DNA of 19,311 nucleotides from NCBI GenBank assembly GCA_037441765.1, contig JBBIRM010000041.1, positions 1-19,311 on the forward strand. Direction: 5' to 3'. A model generated the notes under the pieces. That model made no database searches and was not told the origin of the DNA. It saw nothing but the letters and a program-made list of their open reading frames with translations. Numbering within the stretch: the stretch's first letter is position 1; each line of letters begins with the position of its first letter. Made by a program: the position numbers and the translations under genes. Below are positions 7,880 through 16,429 of this stretch, piece after piece. The stretch is from JBBIRM01 sp037441765. GTDB lineage: Bacteria > Desulfobacterota > BSN033 > UBA1163.

Positions 7880-8497
7880 ATGCTCATCGTAGGGTTGACT
7901 GGAGGGATAGGGAGTGGCAAGACGGTCGTCTCCCAGACCTTAAAGGAGGAGGGCGCTTACCTCATCGATGCTGATCAAATCGCCAGGGAACTGGTTAAAC
8001 CCAACACCCCCATATGGAATAAGTTGGTCAATGTATTTGGGAAAGGGATCCTAAAAGATGATGGGTCCATTGACAGGAAGGGATTGGCGCAGAGAGTCTT
8101 TTCAAACCCCAAAGAACGGACTCTATTAAATCAAATTATTCATCCCCGAATCAAGGAGGAGATAAATCGGAGAAAAGAAGAGATCCTGCAAAAGGATCCC
8201 GAGGCGATCATAATCATCGATGCAGCCCTGCTTGTTGAACTTGGAGATCATAAGGAGATGGATAAAGTCATTGTGGTTTTTGCTCCTGATCAGCAGAGGG
8301 TGGAGAGGCTTGAAAGAAGGGATGGGATTAGTCAGGAAGAGGCAAAAATGGTGATCTCCTCTCAGTTGCCCCAGGAGGAAAAGTTGAGGGTGGCTGACTT
8401 TGTGATCCGAAATGAGGGGAGTCTCGAAGAGACGAAGCAGAAGGCAAGGGAAATTTTTCAAGAATTAAAAAGAATTGGGCATGGTTTTAAACGATAG
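7880..8497 (+). CDS. coaE: Dephospho-CoA kinase
   Basis: CoaE performs the last step of coenzyme A synthesis, phosphorylating the 3'-hydroxyl of the ribose in dephospho-CoA with ATP, in the cytoplasm. The 205-aa product matches family length. The P-loop GGIGSGKT is at residues 8-15, the acidic motif YLIDADQIAREL begins at 27, and the lid region VERLERRDG is present further on. The start ATG 7880 follows TAGGAGA at 7862-7868, where the gyrB stop overlaps the ribosome binding site. The gene lies 15 bp after the gyrB frame and is in the same reading frame as gyrB, so only the gyrB TAG separates the two. It ends in TAG. Confidence 0.96.
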   Translation: MLIVGLTGGIGSGKTVVSQTLKEEGAYLIDADQIARELVKPNTPIWNKLVNVFGKGILKDDGSIDRKGLAQRVFSNPKERTLLNQIIHPRIKEEINRRKEEILQKDPEAIIIIDAALLVELGDHKEMDKVIVVFAPDQQRVERLERRDGISQEEAKMVISSQLPQEEKLRVADFVIRNEGSLEETKQKAREIFQELKRIGHGFKR

Positions 8498-8531
8498 GAA
8501 TCCAAACAGGTAAAGGAGGAAAGAAGGGAGG

Positions 8532-9785
8532 ATGAATGTCAAAGACCTAAAGAAGATGAAGATCAATGAATTGTATAAGATCGCAAAGGAGCTCAATGTC
8601 GAAGGGGCAAGCGGGATGAGAAAACAAGAATTGATCTTTGCCATCCTGCAGGCCCAGACCGAGAAGAACGGGTTGATTTTCGGAGAGGGGGTACTGGAAA
8701 TCTTGCCCGATGGTTTTGGCTTCTTAAGGGCACCAGATTACAATTACCTGCCAGGGCCTGATGATATCTACATCTCTCCCTCCCAGATCCGAAGGTTCAA
8801 CCTTCGAACAGGAGATACAGTCTCAGGTCAGATTAGGCCTCCCAAAGATACAGAGAGATATTTTGCCATGTTAAAAGTGGAGATGGTCAATTATGAAGAT
8901 CCCGAAGTCGTTCGTGACAAGATCCTCTTTGATAATTTAACCCCTCTTTACCCCCAGGAAAGGATTCATTTGGAAATTGATGGAGACTCAAAGAATTACT
9001 CGGCAAGGGTGATGGATCTACTCACCCCGATCGGAAAGGGCCAAAGGGGTCTTATCGTTGCTGCGCCGAGGACTGGCAAAACCATGCTTCTTCAGAATAT
9101 TGCTCACAGCATAACGACCAACCATAAGGAGATTACACTCATTGTACTACTCATCGATGAAAGGCCTGAAGAGGTGACGGATATGGAACGATCTGTTGAG
9201 GCAGAGGTTATCAGTTCCACATTCGATGAACCCGCACAAAGACATGTCCAGGTGGCGGAGATGGTGATTGAAAAGGCAAAACGCTTGGTTGAACATAAAA
9301 AGGATGTCGTCATTCTATTGGATAGCATCACACGCCTTGCCCGCGCTTATAATGCTGTGGTCCCCCCCAGTGGGAAGGTCCTCTCAGGAGGGATTGATGC
9401 AAATGCCCTCCAAAGGCCGAAGCGATTTTTCGGTGCAGCCAGAAATATTGAGGAGGGAGGAAGCCTTACCATTATAGGAACCGCACTGATTGATACTGGA
9501 AGTCGTATGGACGAAGTGATTTTTGAGGAATTCAAGGGGACGGGAAATATGGAGATTCACTTAGACCGGAGGTTAGTAGACCGAAGGGTTTTTCCCTCAA
9601 TAGATATTCAACGCTCGGGCACAAGAAAAGAGGAATTGCTCATCCCCCCGCAAGATCTTAACCGCATCTGGCTTTTGAGAAAGGTGCTTCAACCTATGAA
9701 CACAGTAGAAAGCATGGAGTTCCTTTTAGAAAAGATGCAGGCCACAAAAAATAATCGAGAATTCCTCGACTCCATGAATCAGTAG
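8532..9785 (+). CDS. rho: Transcription termination factor Rho
   Basis: Rho is the hexameric RNA-dependent ATPase and translocase that ends transcription of untranslated RNA. The 417-aa protein has all family parts. The N-terminal helical Rho_N domain is at about 1-45. The cold-shock-like RNA-binding domain contains GVLEILPDGFGFLRAP from residue 53. The RecA-like motor has Walker A AAPRTGKT at 177-184, LLIDERPEEVTDM from 206, Walker B ILLDSITRLARAYN at 261-274 and the Q-loop region VPPSGKVLSGG at 277-287. There is no long N-terminal insertion such as many Actinobacteria carry. The ATG is preceded by a purine-rich stretch including AAGGAGG and GGGAGG. It lies 34 bp after coaE and ends in TAG. 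Confidence 0.98.
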   Translation: MNVKDLKKMKINELYKIAKELNVEGASGMRKQELIFAILQAQTEKNGLIFGEGVLEILPDGFGFLRAPDYNYLPGPDDIYISPSQIRRFNLRTGDTVSGQIRPPKDTERYFAMLKVEMVNYEDPEVVRDKILFDNLTPLYPQERIHLEIDGDSKNYSARVMDLLTPIGKGQRGLIVAAPRTGKTMLLQNIAHSITTNHKEITLIVLLIDERPEEVTDMERSVEAEVISSTFDEPAQRHVQVAEMVIEKAKRLVEHKKDVVILLDSITRLARAYNAVVPPSGKVLSGGIDANALQRPKRFFGAARNIEEGGSLTIIGTALIDTGSRMDEVIFEEFKGTGNMEIHLDRRLVDRRVFPSIDIQRSGTRKEELLIPPQDLNRIWLLRKVLQPMNTVESMEFLLEKMQATKNNREFLDSMNQ

Positions 9786-9874
9786 TCTGTAGAAATCTAT
9801 CCCACTGCCCTGGAAATAAAATAGTTGAAAATGAGGAAGAAATCTGTAAAATAATAATGATGGAGGTATAAGTA

Positions 9875-10090
9875 ATGAAGAAGGATATTCATCCCAAGTT
9901 ATTCGATACGGTGATCAAATGTGCTTGTGGGGCCACCTTTGAGACCAAGAGCACACAGAAAGATATTCATGTAGAGATTTGCTCAAACTGTCATCCCTTT
10001 TTTACAGGGAAACAGAAATTTTTAGATACCGCAGGAAGGATCGAGCGATTTCAGAAAAAGTATGGCAGAAAGAACGAATCGAAAGATTAA
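9875..10090 (+). CDS. rpmE: Ribosomal protein bL31, zinc-binding type
   Basis: bL31 bridges the two ribosomal subunits. The 71-aa product starts MKKDIHPKLFDTVIKCACG and ends with a basic tail. Cysteines 16, 18, 36 and 39 (CAC...CSNC) form the zinc site of the C+ form, so this is the zinc-dependent paralogue rather than RpmE2. GGAGG at 9862-9866 is the ribosome binding site, 8 nt before the ATG. The gene follows rho, a pairing I recall from many bacteria. Confidence 0.96.
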   Translation: MKKDIHPKLFDTVIKCACGATFETKSTQKDIHVEICSNCHPFFTGKQKFLDTAGRIERFQKKYGRKNESKD

Positions 10091-10233
10091 TTTAAATTTT
10101 GAAGTCTTCCTTTCCTTTTTCCCATTCCCTCCATTTTTGTTTTACAATAATTATCGAGGGAAGGTGGTCACTACCCCCTTAAATTCCCTTCTCTTAAAGA
10201 GTCATTTTCAACATTAGTGCCTGGAGAGTATCA
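10091..10233. other. rpmE-DUF1385 gap with imperfect hairpin
   Basis: No gene is visible in this 143-bp gap. An imperfect inverted repeat runs from AGGGAA (10157-10162) to TTCCCT (10184-10189), with partly complementary GGTGG/CTACC inside. There is no downstream T-run, so it is not a clear terminator. TACAAT at 10143-10148 resembles a -10 box but lacks a matching -35. Its role is unknown. Confidence 0.3.
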
Positions 10234-11202
10234 ATGCCTTTTAAAGGGATATATCCCAATCAGGGAAATCCTTTATCTAAATCCATTCCCACTTGGGAGA
10301 AGGAAGGGTCCCTTAGGGTCGGGGGGCAGGCGGTCATAGAAGGGGTCATGATGAGATCTCCAAGGTCAATGGCCATTGCAGTCCGTAAACCCAACGGTGA
10401 GATTGTGGTGAAAAAAGAAGAGTTGAAATATTTTTCAGAGAAGAGTTGGATCTATAAAATTCCCTTGATTCGAGGAGTATGGATATTAGCCTCTGCCCTT
10501 ATCTTGGGGATCCGGGCCCTTAATTTCTCTGCCCAACAGGCCATCTCAGAGACCGAGGAGAAAGAGATCAGTTCCTGGACAATTGGCCTTACCTTTTCTA
10601 TTGCAATTGGCTTTGGCCTCTTTCTCTTTTTTTTAGTGCCTCTTTTTATGACCAGATGGATACGGGGAGTCGTTCCCTTCTTGGCAGATAACGGATTCCT
10701 ATTCAATTTAACCGATGGAATAATTCGAATGACCATTTTTCTTGCTTACCTCTGGACGATCTCTTTTATCCAAGAAATCAGGCGAGTCTTTCAATATCAT
10801 GGGGCTGAGCACAAGTCGATCTATGCCTTTGAATCTGGAGAGGCGTTACGGATCGATAGGGTCAAATCCTTTGGTTACCTTCACCCCCGATGCGGGACAA
10901 GTTTTTTACTCATGGTGATGGTAGTGAGCATTCTGATATTTTCCCTTCTCCCGCATCATCTTTCATTTGAAAATAAGGTGGCTTCGAGGATGGCCCTTCT
11001 TCCCCTCATCGCAGGGATTTCTTATGAGATCATCAGATTTTCTGATCTTAAGAGGCAGTCTCGAGCAACAAAGGTTTTTATCAAACCTGGGCTATGGCTT
11101 CAAAGGCTAACTGCTCGTGAACCCTCCGATCTGCAGATCGAGGTAGCCATTTGTGCGCTCCATGCGGTTCTCGAATTGGAGGGAAGGAAGATAAAGGAAT
11201 AA
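10234..11202 (+). CDS. DUF1385 (YqhQ-like) membrane protein
   Basis: This 322-aa protein belongs to the DUF1385 family, whose molecular function I cannot state from the sequence. The family signature VGGQAVIEGVMMRSP starts at residue 29. Hydrophobic segments at about 76-98, 115-140, 153-179 and 222-242 suggest a multi-pass inner-membrane protein. Between the third and fourth lie the conserved YHGAEHKSIYAFE (188-200) and HPRCGTSF (217-224), whose His, Glu and Cys residues look like a metal or catalytic site. The start ATG 10234 has GGAGAG at 10223-10228. The stop TAA is followed after one base by the prfA ATG, so the two are almost certainly co-translated. The pairing with prfA/prmC is, from memory, seen in other Deltaproteobacteria, hinting at a link to translation or envelope biology, but this is inference. 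Confidence 0.88.
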   Translation: MPFKGIYPNQGNPLSKSIPTWEKEGSLRVGGQAVIEGVMMRSPRSMAIAVRKPNGEIVVKKEELKYFSEKSWIYKIPLIRGVWILASALILGIRALNFSAQQAISETEEKEISSWTIGLTFSIAIGFGLFLFFLVPLFMTRWIRGVVPFLADNGFLFNLTDGIIRMTIFLAYLWTISFIQEIRRVFQYHGAEHKSIYAFESGEALRIDRVKSFGYLHPRCGTSFLLMVMVVSILIFSLLPHHLSFENKVASRMALLPLIAGISYEIIRFSDLKRQSRATKVFIKPGLWLQRLTAREPSDLQIEVAICALHAVLELEGRKIKE

Positions 11203-11203
11203 T

Positions 11204-12328
11204 ATGTTTGAGAAATTGGAAGAGGTTGAACGTCGTTACGAGACCATCTCTCATCTGTTGGGGCAGCCTGAAGTGCTTCAGAATCAAGAAGAATTTCAGA
11301 GGCTCGCCAAGGAGTATGCAGAGATAGGCAAGGTGGTAGAGCGATATCGAAAATATAAAAAGATTCAGGAGGAACTTAAAGAGAGTCAGCATCTCTTCCT
11401 AAGTGAAGAGGATGAGGAGATGAAGCGGTTGGCCAGAGAAGAGGTCCATCGACTTATGGAAGAAAAGGAAGGGGTGGAGAGAGAACTGAAGATGGTCCTC
11501 CTTCCTAAAGATCCAAATGACGAGAAGAATATCATTCTTGAAATCCGTGCAGGGACAGGAGGAGAGGAGGCTGGGCTTTTTGCCGCTGATCTTTTCAGGA
11601 TGTATTCAAAATTCTCTGAGCGGAGAAATTGGAAGATCGAAGTCCTCAGCCGACATTTCACAGGAGTGGGTGGGTTTAAAGAGATCATTGCCTTGATAGA
11701 AGGCAAAGGGGTATACAGTCAACTGAAGTTTGAGAGCGGTGTCCATCGGGTTCAAAGGGTTCCCATCACAGAGGCCCAGGGTCGCATTCATACATCGACG
11801 GTCACCGTTGCCATTCTTCCAGAAGCAGAGGAGGTGGAGGTTGATATTGACCCCAATGACCTACGGATTGATATATTCCGTTCTTCAGGACCAGGGGGTC
11901 AGAGTGTGAACACAACGGATTCAGCAGTCAGGATAACCCATCTTCCCAGCGGAATCGTGGTGTCCTGTCAGGATGAGAAATCCCAGCATAAAAATAAGGC
12001 CAAGGCCCTTAAAATCTTGAGGGCCAGACTGTTGGATAAGGTCAGACAAGAGAAACAGCTGGAGATCTCCCAGAAGCGAAGGAATCAGGTCGGGACAGGT
12101 GAACGAAGTGAAAGAATCCGGACCTATAACTTCCCTCAGGGGAGGGTGACCGACCATAGAATAGGATTAACCCTTTATCGCTTGGATGAAATCCTCGAGG
12201 GTGATTTGGATGAACTCATCGATGCCCTGACAACTCATTTTCAGGCTGAGGCGTTGATTGAGTTAACAAATTTTAAATCTGAGGTAAGAAACTTAGATGA
12301 ATTTAGGATCTCAAAAAAGTCCCCCTAA
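11204..12328 (+). CDS. prfA: Peptide chain release factor 1 (RF1)
   Basis: RF1 recognises UAA and UAG stops and triggers release of the finished peptide. The 374-aa product has the N-terminal helical domain. The codon-recognition segment RVPITEAQGRIHTS carries a PxT-type tripeptide, Pro187-Ile-Thr189. The catalytic loop SSGPGGQSVNTTDSAVR has GGQ at 231-233. The context HRVQRVP and PxT marks RF1 rather than RF2, which has SPF. Gln233 is the expected methylation target of PrmC, encoded next. The ATG lies 1 nt after the DUF1385 stop, and the 3' end overlaps prmC by 32 nt. RF1 reading UAG is relevant to the amber codon in gyrB. Confidence 0.97.
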   Translation: MFEKLEEVERRYETISHLLGQPEVLQNQEEFQRLAKEYAEIGKVVERYRKYKKIQEELKESQHLFLSEEDEEMKRLAREEVHRLMEEKEGVERELKMVLLPKDPNDEKNIILEIRAGTGGEEAGLFAADLFRMYSKFSERRNWKIEVLSRHFTGVGGFKEIIALIEGKGVYSQLKFESGVHRVQRVPITEAQGRIHTSTVTVAILPEAEEVEVDIDPNDLRIDIFRSSGPGGQSVNTTDSAVRITHLPSGIVVSCQDEKSQHKNKAKALKILRARLLDKVRQEKQLEISQKRRNQVGTGERSERIRTYNFPQGRVTDHRIGLTLYRLDEILEGDLDELIDALTTHFQAEALIELTNFKSEVRNLDEFRISKKSP

Positions 12329-13202
12329 TGGGAAAATCATTGAAATTCTAAATTGGGCTACCCACTATTTAAATAATCGCCATATAGATAATCCTCGGCT
12401 AAATGCTGAACTTCTGATGGCCTATGTTCTTAAGGGGAGTAGAGAATCTCTGTATACTCAATTGAAAGAGCCTCTTGGAGAGGCGGAGAAGGAAACCTTT
12501 GAGAGGCTCGTTCAAAGAAGGATTTCAGGTGAGCCAATTCAATATATCTTAGGAAGGCAGGAATTCTGGTCGATTGATTTTAAAGTTGATCGCCGATGCT
12601 TCATCCCAAGACCTGAGACAGAGATTCTGGTGGAGGAGACCCTCTCAATTCTTTCTCGTGATCTATCTTCTGAAATCCCGAGGGTATTGGAAATCGGAAC
12701 AGGAAGTGGAGCAATTGCCATTGCATTAGCGAAGGAGGCAAAGGAGGTCATCGTCGTTGCAACAGACCTATCGATAGAAGCCCTTTTGTTGGCCAAGGAG
12801 AATGCCACCTCTTTAGGCCTTCTATCTAAGATTGGGTTTGTCCATGCAAATCTATTTGATCCCTTTTCTCCTCTTAGAGGGAGAGGGTTTTTTTCCATCA
12901 TTCTTTCCAATCCCCCATATATTGCTCGGCCAGAGATGGAGGGGCTCTGTAAAGAGGTGAAAGATTTTGAACCAATCCTCGCACTTGATGGGGGGGAAGA
13001 TGGTTTAGACTTTTATCGAAAGATCATCTCGCAGGCATCTAATTATATAAGGCCCCATGGATGGCTTCTACTCGAGGTGGGAAGCACCCAGGCAGAAAAA
13101 GTTTCCAAGATGATTGAAGAAGAAGGACATTTTAAAAAGGCCCAATATGTGAAGGATCTTTCTGGGATTAAGAGAGTAGTAAAGGCACAGCGAAAGATAT
13201 AG
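12297..13202 (+). CDS. prmC: Release-factor glutamine methyltransferase
   Basis: PrmC (HemK) uses S-adenosylmethionine to methylate the Gln of the GGQ motif in RF1 and RF2, raising release efficiency. The 301-aa product has the N-terminal helical domain (about 15-90), the FIPRPETE motif at 102-109, the SAM-binding loop LEIGTGSGAIAIALA at 131-145, and the catalytic NPPY at 205-208. The start ATG 12297 lies inside prfA, giving a 32-nt overlap, with GAGG at 12281-12284 as ribosome binding site. About 13 residues precede the usual family start, and no better in-frame start codon is visible. It ends in TAG. Confidence 0.95.
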   Translation: MNLGSQKSPPNGKIIEILNWATHYLNNRHIDNPRLNAELLMAYVLKGSRESLYTQLKEPLGEAEKETFERLVQRRISGEPIQYILGRQEFWSIDFKVDRRCFIPRPETEILVEETLSILSRDLSSEIPRVLEIGTGSGAIAIALAKEAKEVIVVATDLSIEALLLAKENATSLGLLSKIGFVHANLFDPFSPLRGRGFFSIILSNPPYIARPEMEGLCKEVKDFEPILALDGGEDGLDFYRKIISQASNYIRPHGWLLLEVGSTQAEKVSKMIEEEGHFKKAQYVKDLSGIKRVVKAQRKI

Positions 13203-13290
13203 AGTCGAAACACAAAACTCTAAGCCCTAAATATAAGTCAAAAACTCAAAAGGCCAGGCTGTATTAAGTTTTTAAATTTTGAGGTTAAAG

Positions 13291-14553
13291 ATGGATAAGA
13301 TTATCATTCAGGGTGGGGAGAGGCTGATCGGAGAGGTGGAGGTTAGTGGTTCGAAAAACGCAACCCTTCCTATCTTTGCAGCAACTCTTCTTACGGAAGG
13401 GGACAATCTCTTTCACCAGGTTCCCAACTTGAGAGATGTTCATACAATTCTAAAGGTTCTAACCAATATGGGCGTGAAGGTAAAAAAGGAAGGGGAGGCC
13501 TATCGGATCAATGCTAAGGAGATCTTAAACTGTGAAGCCCCCTATGAGTTAGTAAAGACGATGAGGGCCTCAATCTTAGTACTTGGACCATTGGTGGCCC
13601 GAATGAGGAGGGCCTATGTATCCCTTCCAGGTGGGTGTGCTATTGGTGCAAGGCCGATAAATCTTCATCTAATGGGATTGGAGGCGATGGGAGCAAGGAT
13701 TGAACTCCACCATGGTTATATCGATGCCAGAGTGGAAGAGTTGAGGGGTGCAACGATCACATTCGATACGGTCACTGTCACCGGGACAGAAAATCTAATG
13801 ATGGCAGCAACACTCGCCAAAGGAAAGACGACCCTTTATAATGCAGCCATGGAGCCTGAAGTGGTTGAGTTGGCCAATGTCCTAAATAAAATGGGGGCAA
13901 GGATCAACGGGGCGGGAACTCCGGTTATAGAAATTGAAGGTGTGGATTCCCTCCATGCCATTGAACATACGATCATCACCGACCGTATTGAAGCAGGCAC
14001 TTTAATGGTTGCAGCAGGGTTGACCCAGGGGAATATCAAGATCCTCAACTGTCCCCTTCAACACATGGAGGCGGTTGTCAATAAATTAAGGGAGACGGGG
14101 ATGGAGATTGAGTCAGATGGAGAAGGAACCAGGGTGGTGGGCAACAGGCGGATTCGTAGTGCGGATGTGAAGACCCAACCCTACCCAGGATTTCCAACAG
14201 ATATGCAGGCACAGTTCATGGTTTTGATGTCCCTGGCAAGGGGATTAAGCGTGATTACAGAGACCATCTTCGAGAATCGGTTCATTCATGTTAGCGAACT
14301 AAGGAGGATGGGGGCAGATATATGGCTTCAAGGGGATACCGCAATTGTCCAGGGTGTTGAGAGCCTGAGTGGCGCTCCTGTGATGGCAACAGATTTGAGG
14401 GCAAGCGCTTCACTGGTACTGGCTGGACTGGCTGCAGAGGGACAGACCGAGGTGTCGAGGGTTTATCACCTGGATAGGGGTTACGAAGCATTGGATAGAA
14501 AGTTGTCTAAACTTGGAGCAAATATCCAGAGGGTTAAGGAAGGGGAAGATTGA
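13291..14553 (+). CDS. murA: UDP-N-acetylglucosamine 1-carboxyvinyltransferase
   Basis: MurA transfers enolpyruvate from PEP to UDP-GlcNAc, the first committed step of peptidoglycan synthesis. I use ATG 13291 (420 aa); the in-frame TTG at 13279 is part of the ribosome binding site TTGAGG. The family features are present: GSKNA at 20-24 with the Lys-Asn pair, the mobile loop LPGGCAIGARP with catalytic Cys116 (E. coli Cys115), and YPGFPTDMQAQ with the conserved Asp. The Cys, rather than Asp, indicates the fosfomycin-sensitive form. Its stop overlaps the hisD TTG start as TTGA. A HisA/HisG-type gene does not intervene between murA and hisD. Confidence 0.97.
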   Translation: MDKIIIQGGERLIGEVEVSGSKNATLPIFAATLLTEGDNLFHQVPNLRDVHTILKVLTNMGVKVKKEGEAYRINAKEILNCEAPYELVKTMRASILVLGPLVARMRRAYVSLPGGCAIGARPINLHLMGLEAMGARIELHHGYIDARVEELRGATITFDTVTVTGTENLMMAATLAKGKTTLYNAAMEPEVVELANVLNKMGARINGAGTPVIEIEGVDSLHAIEHTIITDRIEAGTLMVAAGLTQGNIKILNCPLQHMEAVVNKLRETGMEIESDGEGTRVVGNRRIRSADVKTQPYPGFPTDMQAQFMVLMSLARGLSVITETIFENRFIHVSELRRMGADIWLQGDTAIVQGVESLSGAPVMATDLRASASLVLAGLAAEGQTEVSRVYHLDRGYEALDRKLSKLGANIQRVKEGED

Positions 14554-15839
14554 GGTTTTTAAGGGAAGGTGAGTTAGGATTTGATCAATACCTCTCAGAA
14601 GTGGAAAGGAGGGCGATTGGGGATAGCCTTCGTTTCGAAAAAGAGGTACGATCGATTCTACTCGATATTGAGAAAAGAGGTGATAAGGCCCTTCTCCATT
14701 ATATCATGCGATTTGATGGTCTTCGTATTTCGATCGGCCAACTTCGGGTGAAACGATCTGAGATCGAAAAGGCCTACCAGAAGATTCCTCAAGAATTCTT
14801 AAATACATTAAAGAGATCTGCTCATCGGATTCGAAGATTTCACAGACTTACATTCAACCAGTGGTCTGAGCATTTAAGAGAGGAGGGGATTTTACTCGGA
14901 AGGGTGATGAGGCCACTGGAAAGGGTTGGGATCTATGTGCCTGGGGGAAAGGCCTCCTACCCTTCAACAGTTCTCATGTCTGCCATCCCTGCAAAGGTTG
15001 CAGGAGTTTCAACCCTTCTCATGGCCACCCCTCCCCGTCGGGGAGGGATAAGCCCGGCGGTATTGGTAGCAGCAGATCTGGCAGGAGTTGATCAAATTTA
15101 CAAAATCGGAGGGGCTCATGCCATTGCCGCAATGGCCTATGGGACAGAGTCGATTCCAAAGGTGGATAAGATTGTAGGGCCTGGAAATCAATATGTGGCC
15201 ACGGCTAAAAGATTGGTATATGGGGTTGTAGATGTGGATATGGTAGCGGGGCCAAGTGAGATCTTAGTTCTCTCTGATGGGAAGACACCGGCCCAATTCA
15301 TCGCTTCAGACCTGCTCTCTCAAGCGGAGCATGATGAGAGGGCCCTGGCCATTCTAATAACTACTTCAGAACCACATGGGAGAGAAGTGGAGAAAGAGAT
15401 AGAAAGACAAATCTCACTGTTAAAGAGGAAGGCAATCGCCAAGGAGAGCCTTAAACATAGAGGGGCTATTGTCGTGGTAAGTGATTTGAGAAAGGCCGTT
15501 GAACTTGCAAATCGGATTGCACCGGAGCATTTGGAAGTCTGTATTCAAAATCCATCCAAATATGTAAAGGCGATAAAGCATGCAGGAGCCATTTTTCTCG
15601 GTTCCTATACGCCTGAGGCCATTGGGGACTATCTGGCAGGCCCTAATCATGTCCTTCCCACTGGAGGAACAGCAAGGTTTTCTTCCCCCTTAGGTGTGGA
15701 GGATTTTATCAAGTGGACAAACCTGATAAGGTTTGATAAGAAGTCATTGAGGAAGTTTGCTAAGGACCTCAAAAGGTTTACAGCACTTGAAGGATTGGAA
15801 GGCCACTTTAAAGCGATTCAGATGAGGGTAGGGGGATGA
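14550..15839 (+). CDS. hisD: Histidinol dehydrogenase
   Basis: HisD oxidises L-histidinol to L-histidine with two NAD, the last two steps of histidine synthesis. The 429-aa protein aligns with E. coli numbering: zinc ligands Gln258, His261, Asp360 and His419 are all present (E. coli Gln259, His262, Asp360, His419). The catalytic Glu326-His327 is in APEHLE. The motif VGIYVPGGKASYPSTVLMSA begins at 126, and AGPNHVLPTGG at 363. The start is TTG 14550, overlapping the murA stop by four bases and preceded by the purine run AAGGAAGGGGAAG. No upstream alternative exists and residues right after it match the family's normal N-terminus. It ends by ATGA overlap with hisB. Confidence 0.97.
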   Translation: MRFLREGELGFDQYLSEVERRAIGDSLRFEKEVRSILLDIEKRGDKALLHYIMRFDGLRISIGQLRVKRSEIEKAYQKIPQEFLNTLKRSAHRIRRFHRLTFNQWSEHLREEGILLGRVMRPLERVGIYVPGGKASYPSTVLMSAIPAKVAGVSTLLMATPPRRGGISPAVLVAADLAGVDQIYKIGGAHAIAAMAYGTESIPKVDKIVGPGNQYVATAKRLVYGVVDVDMVAGPSEILVLSDGKTPAQFIASDLLSQAEHDERALAILITTSEPHGREVEKEIERQISLLKRKAIAKESLKHRGAIVVVSDLRKAVELANRIAPEHLEVCIQNPSKYVKAIKHAGAIFLGSYTPEAIGDYLAGPNHVLPTGGTARFSSPLGVEDFIKWTNLIRFDKKSLRKFAKDLKRFTALEGLEGHFKAIQMRVGG

Positions 15840-16429
15840 AGAGACACCGGAAGGCAGAAGTGATGAGAAAGACCAAGGAGACGGAGGTCTATTTAAAGAT
15901 CGATCTGGATGGGGAGGGAAAACATTCCATTTCCACAAGCATCCCTTTTTTTGACCATATGCTTAGCCTTTTTGCCTATCATAGTAAGATCAACCTTTCT
16001 TTAAAAGCAAAGGGAGATACTGGCGTTGATGCCCACCATACGGTCGAGGATGTTGGCATCACTTTGGGAGAGGGTATACGTAAGGCTCTTGGAGAAGCAA
16101 AGGGAATTCAACGATATGGAATGGCCATGATCCCTATGGACGAGACGCTGGTTTCTGTTTCGATGGATGTTTCAATGAGGCCTTTTTTGGCCTTCAATAT
16201 GAAAGTTCGTAAGTCGAAATTGGGAACGTTTGATCCGGAGTTGGTTGAGGAATTTTTAAGGGCCTTTTGTAACCATTCGAGGATGACACTTCACATCAAT
16301 CTCCTTTATGGTAGAAACACCCATCATATGATTGAGGCTGTATTTAAAGGTCTGGGGAGGGCTTTGAGAGAGGCGATTTCTATCGATGAGCGGGCCACCG
16401 AAGTCCCATCAACGAAAGGCGTACTTTAA
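15836..16429 (+). CDS. hisB: Imidazoleglycerol-phosphate dehydratase
   Basis: HisB converts imidazole glycerol phosphate to imidazole acetol phosphate using two Mn ions. The 197-aa length shows the monofunctional enzyme without the N-terminal phosphatase of E. coli HisB. Metal-binding motifs are DAHHTVEDVGITLGE at 65-79 and NTHHMIEAVFKGLGRAL at 161-177, with FFDHML at 38-43 and the C-terminal VPSTKG loop. DVSMRPF (111-117) has Met where Gly (SGRP) is usual. The ATG overlaps the hisD stop as ATGA, indicating translational coupling. Confidence 0.96.
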   Translation: MKRHRKAEVMRKTKETEVYLKIDLDGEGKHSISTSIPFFDHMLSLFAYHSKINLSLKAKGDTGVDAHHTVEDVGITLGEGIRKALGEAKGIQRYGMAMIPMDETLVSVSMDVSMRPFLAFNMKVRKSKLGTFDPELVEEFLRAFCNHSRMTLHINLLYGRNTHHMIEAVFKGLGRALREAISIDERATEVPSTKGVL

